A stretch of DNA of 64,000 bases. It comes from Aristolochia californica (Eukaryota; Streptophyta; Magnoliopsida; Piperales; Aristolochiaceae). A program made the position numbers and the translations under genes. Under the pieces are notes generated by a model. It made no database searches, was not told the origin of the DNA, and saw only the letters and a program-made list of their open reading frames with translations. This document shows positions 1 through 12,600 of the stretch, piece by piece (within the stretch, counting starts at the first letter, position 1; every line of letters begins with the position of its first letter). The stretch covers positions 1,304,501-1,368,500 of the forward strand of contig JARWKL010000011.1 in NCBI GenBank assembly GCA_029961685.1, given 5' to 3'.

Positions 1-667
1 AGTGGCTGTGGCCTACAGTAATCTTGAGATGTAGGAGGGTGATAACCAAAATGTGGGGAAGTAGGAGGCAATGGAGGAGTTGGCCCTGGAGGGGGAGAGG
101 ATTATTGTGAACTCAAAGCTGGTTGAACCTAGTCCTTTGTTCAAGTTTCTAGTCCTCACTTAGAACTAGATGGGTCAAAACCTAGTTGACCGACCTTAGT
201 CAATCGGGTTGTTTTATTGTGTGGGGAAGTTACCTTCATGCTATAGAGGATAAGAGAGAGGGACACCAATATGTGATCTCTATCTAGTCCCATGTTGGAT
301 AAGTCCCCCCTGCCAGTATTCATGAGAATAATAATAATTTTAGTAATAATAAAATTAATTTAATTAAAATAATTACTCACAAACCCTAGCCGGGCCACCG
401 AAAACCGATAAGAATATCTTCATTTCTTTAATTTTCTAATATTGATTTTCCATGATAGAAATATCTTTGCCGGATAGGCGGAGAGGCGAGAACCAACGAA
501 AACGGTTTTCCACCGGTAGGCGCGGGGGCTGTAGGCCGTGAGCCGTGTTACCGCTTCTGCCTGCTGCCGATGACGGAACTCCGGATTCCCGTTTTGCTAA
601 AAAAGGAATAAAAAACCAGGAAATCAAGAATACAAATCCCGGTCTAACTTGAAAGCCGTAAAGTACG
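1..667. other. Upstream region of TPP2
   Basis: No gene is seen here. The stretch is AT-rich around 320-440. An in-frame TAA at 659-661 closes the TPP2 frame just before the first ATG at 668. The short frames in this stretch have no recognisable domain. Confidence 0.5.
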
Positions 668-3600
668 ATGCTAACCGTCACACTATATATACCCGCTTTA
701 CTCGCGGCTTTTGATAGATTGCCGTCATCATCTCATTTTCCTCCGACGCGGTTTCTCTCTCCTCGGTATTCTCTCACTAGCCTTGTCTCGTCCTCTTGTG
801 CTCGAGGTCTCGGGAGAATTGGGATTAAGGTTAGGGCAATGCCCGCTTCGGGTTCCTCTCGGGTGTATGATGCGGAAATACCCGCTGCGGCTTCCTCTCT
901 TTCGGAAGAGAATGGCGCTCTTGGCGGCTTTCATTTGAACGAGTCGACTTTTTTAGCTTCGCTCATGCCTAAGAAGGAGATTGGAGCCGATCGCTTCATT
1001 GAAGCGCATCCGGAGTATGATGGAAGAGGCGTCGTGATTGCGATTTTTGGTAATTTTGATTCTGGGGAAGGAATTTTTGACTTGTCTGGGAGTGTTGCTG
1101 TTTGTTGAGTAGGGAGGGAGTTCGATGTAGTTGACAAGTTAGTGTTTTTCTTTTGCTTGTGTGCTCCTGTTGTTGCTTGGATGAAGTGGATCAGTTTAGT
1201 AATGGTGGAGTGTATTTTTGTTGTCTTTATGATAGCATACGAGTTAATTGTCGTTTTTTTTTTTTGCGGATGATATTTGGCGGCTGCAACCGCAAGGAGG
1301 GTAGTTTATAGAGAGAAGAGACATTCGGAGGATATTTATTTCCACGGAAGTTGGGAAAATGGAGTTCTTTCGTTTCTGCTGTCTTGCGTCAAGTTACAGC
1401 TTTTTTATGCTACTTGTACTGATTGGTGTTTTGCAGATACCGGCGTGGACCCAGCTGCTGCAGGTTTAGAAGTGACATCGGACGGGAAACCTAAAATCTT
1501 AGATATCATTGATTGGTAATGTGGCAACTCTGAGCCATCTCACTTTTTGCATCCTACTCCTCGTTAAGGGAATCTACGTGGCACTTTGGTGGTTTACGGA
1601 TTTGTTTTAGACTTTTTTAAGAGCTCTAAAGAAATAAATTTTCTCCTTGTAGCACGGGGAGTGGTGATATTGACATTTCCAAGGTCATGAAGGCTGATGC
1701 AGATGGTTATATCAAGGGGGCGTCAGGTCGGTCAACGACCACATTTTGAGTTACTTGCATGAACGGATCGTCACTTTTTGTAGAAGTTCTTCATGAGTTT
1801 TAATGTTTTAAGTTACATCATGAGATATGAACTTTATCGCATGGTTAATCTATTATTTTTGGTGTTTCACTCTGCTTTTCCTTTTGTGTCTGTTTGTCTT
1901 TGTTCCTATTTATTTAGGGGCATCATTGCTGGTCAATCCAAAATGGGAAAACCCTTCGGGCGAGTGGCATGTTGGCTGTAAATTGGTCTATGAACTCTTC
2001 ACTGGTGATTTGACATCTCGTGTCAAGGTGCCAAATGTACATTTGGTAGAATGGAATCTAAGAGCTGGTATTTTGAAATTGTCCTAACTTTTTTGATAGC
2101 TAATACACTGTCTAACTCCAACATGGCAGAAAGAGAGAAAAAAGAAGTGGGATGAGAAAAATCAGGAAGCCATTTCGGAGGCCCTAAAACATCTTAATGA
2201 ATTTGACAAGGTTACTACATTTCTCTCTCCTTTTTTACACTTAAAACAACAAAGTACCACTCTCTTCATTATGATAATTTCATTATTTATTTTCTCTTTT
2301 TTTCCCTCTCTTTTATTGGGACGGTTAAAAACTCTATTTTAGGTGCATGTTTTGTGCTAATTGTTAGATTCTAGAGTTTCACGCTTGGAGAAGGCTGGTT
2401 GAAGTGAAGAAAGTGGAGGAAGAAGAAGATAAGAGAAGAAGAAACAAAGGGTTTTCTAGTGTAGAGGAGGTAGACACGTAGAGTAGGAGGAGGTAGGGCA
2501 AAAAGAGGAGAGAATGCTCCCTTGCATAGGTCGAGCTCTCTCCTCTTTTCTTTATTTATTACAAGAGTGATTAAAATGCCCTTATTCACAATGTATATTC
2601 GAGGGCTGAAAGAAAAAAAAAATTACAAGCTATTCCATTACATAAGGATAATCGTTTTTTTCAATGCTAATTTAGGTTGAGATTGCCTAAGGTTTGGCAC
2701 ATAAAAATGATAATTTTTTTTTTTTGGTTACGTAAGTTTGAATCAGGAAATAAGGAAGTCTTGTTATCAGAATTCTTGTGTAGTGACATACGGTGGTGAA
2801 TTGTCTAAGTTCCTAGCAGGATATTCAGAAAGATAATTGTGTCATCTTTTTATATGCAATTGACCTGTCTTGCAGAAACACAACAAACCCGAAGAAAATG
2901 ATTTGAAAAAGCTTCGTGAAGACCTTCAGAATCAGGTTGATTTTCTTCGTAAACAATCTGAAGTGAGTGCCTAGTTTGTGGTAACTTTCTATGGACAAGT
3001 TTTTGTTCTTTAGCATGTAATCTTCTTAAAATCATTCATTTTTTTTTTTTGTCAGACTTATGATGACAGGGGACCTGTTATAGATGCTGTAGTATGGAAT
3101 GATGGTCATGTATGGAGGGTTGCTCTAGACACACAAAGTCTTGAAGATGATCAAGAACATGGGAAACTGGCTGACTTTATTCCTCTTACAAATTACAAGT
3201 TCGTTTTCCAAATATATCTGCTATTTTTTTCTCATGTTTTGTTTGGGTATGAGATATTCCGATATGGTAGCTGAATCTGATATGTTACACAACTGACTTA
3301 ATGCTCATTGGCTTGCTTGTTCAATTTTTGTTGTTAGTTAGATAAATCATCCTTTGCTTGTTGCTCTTTTGCATGCTTTTTCTGCCCAAGGTAAAGTCCT
3401 AGTCTTATTAAATACTTGCAGTCAAAATGTCATGTGATGTTCTTTTTTATTGATTGTTAGGTAAGTTGGCTTTCAAATGAGTCGATTTCCCCCCTTTATT
3501 GTCCCCTTGGTGTTCCATTTAATTTAATTTAGTCTTTTGTTTTAGTTTGTTAGATCTGGTGCTTGTCATGTAAGGTCACATATTGGGATGTAAAAAAGTC

Positions 3601-6600
3601 TTGGAGACTGACTTTTAGGCTTCTAATTTTGCAGGATTGAACGGAAATATGGAATATTTAGCAAATTAGATGCGTGCTCATTTGTAACAAATATCTATGA
3701 TGAAGGAAACGTCTTAAGCATTGTAACTGACTGCTCTCCACATGGCACTCACGTTGCTGGTATTGCTACAGCTTACCACCCCAAGGTATTCTGCCTTTGC
3801 TGTTATAAATTTCAATATTGTCTTGTTTGAACTCTATCACGAACCATGCAATATCTGTATCCATTTGTCTTCTGTACAGGAACCATTGCTAAATGGCGTT
3901 GCACCTGGAGCCCAGCTAATTTCTTGTAAAATTGGAGATTCTCGCTTGAAATCAATGGAAACGGGTACTGGCTTGATTCGGGCTTTAATAGCTGCAGTGG
4001 AGGTTGGTTAACGTGCCTCTTATTTGCTTTAAAATCTATTCTGTTGTTACCAAATTGATCAACAAATCATATAACAATTATTCTCAAATTGACAATCATA
4101 CAAGAAAATGAACATGGTGGGATTATTTTACTACTAAACTGATAATAACTATTGGACTGAACCCGGTTCCATTCCAAAATGACTAGCCACTTAGGAGACA
4201 TATTGTTTAATTTTATAACCTATTAACTTTTCTTCCCATTTTTTCAATGTGAGACTTTTTCCCACTTAACACTCCCTCTCATGTCTAGACTTACATATAA
4301 CGGGCTTGAGATGTAGACGCAAACTCCTAATGGAGCAAATAAAGACACAGTCTCTCACCTCATGGCTCCTACAACACACAACTCTTAACTCATGGAGCAG
4401 ATAACCTGGGGAGCACAAATTGGACCTTGGCCCATGCACACATCTTGCTCTTATATGACTATTGGATTGAACCCTATTCCATTCGAAAATGACTAGCCAC
4501 TTAGGAGACTGTAAAACATCATAAATAAGGAGAAATAGAAGAGGGAAGAGAAGGAAAAGGAGAAGAGAAAAAACTTGAGAAGGCTGCGTTGTATACAGCA
4601 GCAACAGTTGGGGTGTGGAGAATGACCCTAAAACTTCTTATAAACTCACTTATAATTAGGGTTACAAAATGACATATATGCCCATCTACATATAAACCAT
4701 TATATCTCCCTAATTATACCTAGGAATGAAAAAAAATTAACCGTATAATTCTTACATCTAAGCTAACAACTATCCTATTAGGAATCATAGGAACATGGTA
4801 AATGACCAAAATACCTTTTAACAGATATTTCAGCACTCCTCCTCGAAATTGGAGTTTATATATCAATGAACCCAACTTGTTAAAATTTTTCCCAAAATCT
4901 CTCTTTCCCAATGTTTTGGTAAAGACATCACTAAGCTGATCCATAGACTTGACATAAGAAGTGACTATAGCAACACTCATTACAACTTCATGTACATAAT
5001 GACAATCAACTTCTATAAGTTCGTTGATGGATCACTGGTTACTTGCAATTAATATTGCAGCTTGATTATATAAAAAACAACTTCGTAGCTTTTGTAGTAG
5101 GAAAACCCAACTCTTGTATCATTGGCCTCACCTACAAAAGTTGACTAACTGTGTGAGCCATTGCTCGGTACCGTGCTTTTGCTCTTGAGTGGCTACTACA
5201 TTCTATTTCTTGCTCTTCCAGCTAACTACCTTTCCACCAACAAAAACACAACACCCCGAGGTAGATTTTCTATCCAATTTAACACCCCCCATGATCGACA
5301 TCAGAATATCTTCCAATTTGCAAGTGGTTATGTGGTGCATACAACAACCCTTTCTTTAGTGTGCCCTTCAAATATCTTAATATCTTGTTGGCAACTTCCA
5401 AATGTATCATCCTCGGGTGCTTCAGAAACTAGCCGACCATACCCACTGCAAATGATATGTTAGGTTGAGTCACTGTAGCATAAATAAGTTTGCTTGTTAA
5501 CCTTTTGCATATAGTCTTGTCTTTAAGTTTGGTACCATCATCTTCAAGGAGACTGTGATTTACCTCCATAGGTCTTAGCAAGCCTAGCTCCCAAGAACCC
5601 ATATTCATAAAGCATATTATTAACATATTTTCTTTGTGTCAGAACAATACTTGCTTTACTCCATGCTACCCCCATCCCAAGGAAATACTTAAAGTGGGTC
5701 TAAATCCTTCTTTTGAAAGTGTTTCGCAAGATCTCTTTGACTTCTTCATGCCCTTCACATAATTCTCTAAGAAGATAATGTCATCAATGTATACAATGAG
5801 CACCATAACTCTAGAAGTTCTTTTAAGATAAAACAACAAGTGGTCACAATGACTTTTCATAAACCCCAATGACATAACTACTTGGCTGAATTATTCAAAG
5901 CAAGCTCTAAGACTTTACTTGAGTCTGTAGATAACTTTATGCAATCTGCTTATTCCCCCTATCTCCTCTTGAGCAACATACCCAGGAGGTTGCTCCATAT
6001 AAATTTTCTCGGCTAGATCACCATACAAATAAAAACATTTTCAATATTCAGCTGGAACAAGTGTCAACTATTGTTGACAATTACAAAAATCAATATTCGA
6101 ATTGAGGACAATTGTGCAACTAGGGAAAACGTCTCAAAGAAATCCACTCCATAAGTTTGCATGTACCCTTTGGTGATAAGTCTGACTTTATATCTTTCTT
6201 AGAACCATTAGTTTTGTTCTTCACTGTATAGACCCAATGACATCAAACTATGGCAGCATCTAGTTGTTGCTCACATAACCTCCATATTCCCTTATCAACT
6301 AAAGCTTCCTTCTCTATATCTATGGCCTGTTTCCTAAGAGGACATGACATGGTTTCATATATGGAAGAAGGGCTAGAACAAGAAGACAATGATAATGCAA
6401 TTTTTTAGAAGGAACTAGACAATGAATCAAAACAAACAAACTTAGAAATATGATGCTTAGTACCACTTTGTGTACAAACTCAAACACCTTTAGGAAGTGA
6501 AATAGGTAGATGTAAATCATTTACCTTAGAGAAACTGCTGACGAGGGAGGCATATGGGTGGAGGAGAGGGTCTCTGTGTGATAACCTTGGAAGGTGTCCT

Positions 6601-9600
6601 TTGTTTATAAACCTGCAGTGGCTTTGGCAGATCACTAATTGGCACAATGCTAGGAACATCCTCCATAGGTTGAGGCACACAACCATCTACTTCAAGTGAA
6701 AGAGAAATACCAGACTTAGCAGACTGTGAAAAATAGGGAACATCTTAGAAAAGCTAACATCTGTAGACACGAACATTTTTTTGGTTGCTGTATAGTAACA
6801 CTTATACCTTTTTTGAGTATGGGAATAACTTAGTAAGACACATTTGACTGATCAAGGAAATAATTTATTAGGAGATTGACCAAGAACATGGACATATTAC
6901 ACACGTACAAACACTCGAAGACAAAAGGGAAACAGTTCACTTGTTGGCTTGAGAATTTATAAAGGAATCTTCCCACCAAGCACATATGAGGGTTTCCTAT
7001 TAAGCAAAAAGGACGTAGAGAGGATAGTATCTCCTCATTAGGATTTGGGAACCATTATCTGAAAGAGCATAGTGTGAGCAACATCAAGCAAGTGGCGATT
7101 TTTCTGTTTTGTGACTCTGTTTTGCCATTTTCACAACAAAATGCATCAAATTTGATATTCATGAATTCAAGCCCATTATTAGTATGTAGAATACAAAGTG
7201 AAAAATTAAATTGCTTCTTTATTTCACTATAAAAATTCAAGAATACATCAAAGACCTCAGAGTTCTCCTATAAAAGATACACCCATATGAACCGACTAAA
7301 GTCATCAATAAATGAAACAAAAAACTGGAAACTAAAGATACTAGGCATTCGATAAGGACCCTATAAGCTATTTTAAATAAACTGTTACTACGACTTGAGC
7401 TAGGTGGAAAATACGAGTTATGGTGCTTCTTGAGTTGACAAGATTCACTCTGAAATGATAAAGTAGAAGGTAGATCTGGAAATAACTTGAGTAGCTTGGT
7501 TGAGGAGGGATGTCATTGAAAAGGAGAAAATTGTATTGAATGTTGAAGAAGATGGCTGTACCATACCTTCCAAGTGGTAGAGGTCCTCTTGCTGACAACT
7601 TGAACCGATTGTCTTCCTCCTTTGGAGTTCCTGAAAGACACAACAAGTAGAATAAACAGTTACTGAACGCTGCAATGATTTAGTAATTTGACTACAAATA
7701 ACAAGTTAACTGGAAATATAGGGACAATGAGGACAAAGTTTGCGGAGTTGGGTGAGGGATGAAAATAATGTTGACATACCTGACACATGCTTAAACACCA
7801 GTGTCAATAACCACGAAGAGATGGAAGACGTATGTAGTGCAGACTTATCTGTATTGCCATGGTAGTTGTAGGAATGAAAGCATTCTTGGCCATGGATGTG
7901 GAGGATGCAGTCAATTGTGCCATTTGTTAAACCAATTGCTGAAGTTCATCTAGCACACCAGGAGCAATACTAACTACGCCACTAACAAATGACTTTCCAC
8001 TCTTAGAAAAATTCAAGTTAGCCCAGGTAGGCGTGCCAAATTTATCCCACTATTTGTCTGAAAAATGGTTAGTACGTTTAGTGGACGCACTCTCTCTTGC
8101 TACCACCATCACTACAGCCTCCTCTATGCCTAGATGTATCTCTGCTTTGACCTCGTCCATCCCAACCATGTCCACTTCCATGAGGTGTCTCCGAGCAACT
8201 TTGAACTGGCTGGATATGGAGGGCAGCAACATTTACCCCTTGTTATCCTTACTGCCATGTGGAACTACAACTACTTCTGCATGCATTACTCTATTAAAAA
8301 CTTTCTTGAGTGTAGGAACAATATCATCTGTAAGTATTCGGGCACAAATTGCATCATATTCTGATCTCAAACCATCGAGCAATTTGGCCACATGCTCTCG
8401 AATTTCAGATTCCTTGGTGGTGAAGGGATAACAAGTCCCAAACTCCTATAAAATACTTTGCAACTCACTAAAATAATGAATAACTGATAGGTTTCCCTTG
8501 TTAATCCAAAGAACCTTGTATACAACTCAGCGATTTGAGACAAGTTGCTCTCTTGATCATACGAAGCTCCCAACGACTTCCATATTTTCTTGGAGGTTTC
8601 ACAATTCATTACCTGTTTCTTAAAATTTGACTCCATGCTATTTAGAAGCCATGTCATGACTTAATTATCCTCTGCCTTCCAATCATCAGTTTTTGCCCCT
8701 CAAGTATTTTGTCTTTTGCTTGCCTTCAGATAAATCTGGATAGATTTGGACTATCCCAAGTAATTTTGTCCATTCAATTTCTCTGTGGAGATCACAATAA
8801 TATTCTTACCATCCAAATTCCCAGACTCTTTGGCTGGTGTAATCACTTCACTTGAATCAGCCACCATTTACTATCAACAACCACTAGAATTTTGACAGAT
8901 ACATGTTGGCTACCAAAACAATCAACAACAAAAAATTAATAAAAAAAGGACTGTATATGCTTGCGCATATGAGTTGGGTCCCACATTGTCATGATCAGAC
9001 TATTACTATCCAGTAATCTGAGAGAAACAACCGTAGAGGAAGTCAATTAGGGCTGACATCAGTTCTGAGTATGATGATGTAGGCAATCTATAAGTTTGGA
9101 AGATTTGCGCAGGCACAGTATTGAGAGAGAAGAACCCAAACAATCCTCTAGGATTTGTAGACTTGAGGAGAGGAAGATTCTTGTTAGAACCTCACAACAT
9201 TCAAATCGTTTGCTCTCATCCTATGTAAAATATTAGAAATTAGGAGAAATAGAAGAGGAAGAGAAGGAAAAGGAGAAGATAAGAACTTGAGAAGGCTGCA
9301 TTTAATAGAGCAGCTACTGTTGGGTCTAGAGAATGACCCTAAACCTTCTTATAAAGTCACTTAAAATTAGGGTTACAAAATGACATATATGCTCACCTTT
9401 GAAATGAAACAAAAAATTTAACCATATAATTCTAACATAAAGATACGCTAACAGCTTTCCTATGAGGGATATATGAACATGGTAAATGAACAAAATACCC
9501 ATTTTACAGATTTTTCAACCATACTCATGTTATGAAAACGATTTTTAAAATTTATTTATGATTTTACTGCATTTTTCTACATTCTCTAAATGGACCTGAA

Positions 9601-12600
9601 AACAGGTCAAACCTGGCTGACCCAGTCGATGAACTGGCTGATTAGGCCTGGGCAATTCTCCCAGTGCTATTGAGAATCAGGAAGAGGCTTGGTTGCGTTT
9701 CTCCCGTGCTTTTAGTACCGGTGGGAGACTCTCTATAGTTGATGGTGGGGGCCTCTCCCTTGGTAATGCTAAAAAAGGGGGAGGAGAGGGGTAGCCTTTC
9801 ACTACATGACGGGAGGGATCACCTGCCTTTTCCTTGTTGCAGAAATGTTGCAAGAATGAGAGGGGGCAGCTTTGGGTGGTGGGGTAGGGGGTATGGTTGG
9901 TTATAGTCCTGCCACTGTAATTGGGGCAAATGGGAGGGGAGTATTGGGGCTTCACCCCCTCTTTTATGAAGACTAAGAGAGAAGGCTTTCCCCAGATATT
10001 TTTTTTTTTTTGAATTTTTTAAAAACATTTATGATGTATGATGATGTCACCACCAGTTTAATAGGTGGTTACCCTGATTTGACAAGTTCAACCAGACCTG
10101 GTCATCTTACTGTGTTTATGACTGTGTTGAGTTTGATAACATTGCTTTGTCTTCTTCTTGGGAAAATCTCTTTCTCAATTAATAAAATAACTTATGAATT
10201 ATTTCATAAAGTTTAGATATAACTTTTCTGAATAGGGTGCTATAATCGTGGATGCTGCTTATCGCCTTTCATTTATGTGTTCAGGGTACATACCTCTGAA
10301 ATATAGCTGAAAGTCTACTTTACTTTTTAAGAGAAATGCTTACCTATCTTTGGGTTTTAATACCTACACCCCTTATGATATTATCTCATTACCTATATAC
10401 AACTATTGTTAGAATTCGTTAGACTTTGACATGTGAAAAACCCATAAAATATCCTACAACAATGGAATTATTACATGGTGAATTCCTTGGGAGAATTGAT
10501 CAAACAGGTGCGCTCAAAATCCTGACTTATCTCTCAAGGTATCAACTTTCTTAGTAGGCATTTTTTCATCTTAATTGAAGTTTCTTAGAGGTGTGGGAAA
10601 CGAAGTCCATCTTCCCTGAAAGACTGGATTGCGGTTTTATTTCTGTAATTCTACTTTATGCAAGATTTTGATTTCTCTGCAAAGTTCTCCATTCTTAGTC
10701 ACAGCCTGTTATGAATGTTATTGCAGCACAAATGTGATTTGATTAACATGAGCTTCGGAGAGCCTGTTCTGCTGCCAGATTATGGACGATTTGTTGATGT
10801 TGTTAATGAAGTAACTATCTCCACTAGCTTGATCTACTTGCTTATTCTGTCTTTTTTATTACAAAAAAGTTCCAATTTTGTTTTTATCTGTAGTGGTTGG
10901 TAGTTGAATTGTTAAGTGAACTTTCAGGTGGTTAACAAGCACCGCATAATATTTATTAGTAGCGCTGGTAACAGTGGTCCTGCATTGAGCACGGTGGGTG
11001 CCCCTGGAGGTACAAGCTCAAGCATTATAGGAGTTGGTGCATATGTATCCCCTGCAATGGCTGCTGGAGCCCATTGCGTGGTTGAGGCTCCTTCACAAGG
11101 GTTGGAGTACACTTGGTATGTTCTATTTGTGAGTTGCATGCAGAGGTGCAATTGTTGGGTGTCATGTGCAGATCTGATCTCATTACCAAGTGGACCCTAA
11201 TATGGATGAACATTCTTATTGATGTAAAATCCTCATTTCTACAACTAAAATAAGGGTGAATTACACTCCAATTCCCTGAAATTGCAAAATAATACCTTCA
11301 CCCTAGTTGTGAAAATTTCATTAATGTCACCCCCTTTTCCTTCCTTTTTCCTTTATAAGACAATCATTCACTTATTAAAAGAACTGTGTTATTAATGATC
11401 TCTACTTAATTTAACAATGGAATTTTAGAAAGAATTATGGTCAGGAGGGGGACGGGGGATAGGAAAAGTCAAAATATAACGTAGTTCAGTTTGATAATGG
11501 TTTTTTTTGTCCTCTCAACATAAAAGATGGCAATGGTTAAGACAATGAAATTCTATTATTGCTCATGCATTTATTTTCGTGCTTCTTTTCTTTCTTTTTA
11601 GATTTTTATGTTTTCCCCTGTGATGACCCTTTTGCATTTTGTCTACTCCTAGTGAATTCCTTTCATGAAGTTGTAAAGAAAACATAAAGAAGAAGAGTGC
11701 AATTTTGATACTTCGGGGGTAAGAAATTTGTTTGGCAGTTGTGAAGTGGGTTGAAGACCCATCTCAAAATGACTAGCCAAACTAAGAAGCCCCTTTCCCA
11801 ATGAATAAACTCCAGATTTTTCTTAACATTTCTCAATGTGGGACTATTTCCCACTCAACAGTAATTAATAAAAATTATTAATTTTCTAGGAGACCATTAG
11901 TTGAAAAGATATTATGGTGCTGTTAAGCAAGGATGTAATGAGGAATTTAGGAGCAGATAAAGAAGCATATTTGGATTTTATATTTTTAATAAAGCCTGTG
12001 GAAAATAAATGATCAGTAGTGGAATTGTGACTAATGAGCACAAATTACTCACAAATATTCGAAAATGTTATTTCAGCATTGACAATACTCTTATTGTAAT
12101 TTTATATTTTCTTTGAAAAGTGAGTGAGATTTTATTAAGCAAAGGGGAGGGAACAGAAGGCTTCCCCTATAGATGAGGCAACACCTGCCAAAGAAAACCA
12201 GAAAATCACATGGTAAAGTAATGATAAAATGAGACTACAATACATATCAACAAACAACCCCTTCAGGTAGTGAAGGGCCTTCCTTGGTAATTTTATAAAT
12301 TCAGATAGTCAGGAACCTTCTCTGGCAAACTAATGTCAAGCCTGTAGTGGACCAGACAAGCTGGCAGGCAGTTGAATCTGAATGATGCTTCTTTTTATGC
12401 TCATTTTCTTTCACCTAGTGTTCAAAGTCAGCCATTATCAGCTTTGGTAGCACCTCCTAAAGTTGAGCATTTTATGTGGTGTGTTTTTAAGTATAAAGTT
12501 CCTCACAACGGACCAATTGCATCATCAGGTTTGAGTGGTTCAGGAAAGTGGGTGCAAATTTTGTCTTTTTTAAGTCTATAGATCATATCTTCATGTATTG

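Larger units (their letters stand above)
4510..9517 (-). mobile_element. Degenerate Ty1-copia LTR retrotransposon
   Basis: LTRs are 4510-4832 (3' LTR) and 9224-9517 (5' LTR). Both have TG..CA ends in the minus orientation and share long blocks such as GAGAAGGCTGC and ATTAGGGTTACAAAATGACA. A polypurine tract (GAGGAGGAGTGC on the minus strand) abuts the 3' LTR, and a degenerate Met-tRNA primer site (TAGGATGAGAGC) abuts the 5' LTR. Minus-strand fragments follow copia order: UBN2-type Gag (about 8367-8657), Gag C-terminal piece (about 7920-8070), integrase core (7055-7240), reverse transcriptase with a YIDDI motif (5666-5875), a later RT/RNase H piece (5429-5626) and the end of the polyprotein (4720-4980, [12 protein letters not shown]). 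Stops and frameshifts are frequent, so it cannot code for a full polyprotein. No matching 5-bp target duplication was seen. Confidence 0.85.
4003..10726. other. TPP2 intron 9 (6.7 kb), filled by retroelements
   Basis: This intron separates exons ending AAVE and starting HKCDL. It holds a small TRIM element (4145-4509) and a decayed copia element (4510-9517), annotated separately. In 9518-10726 I see only AT-rich sequence with short unrelated frames. Confidence 0.8.
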
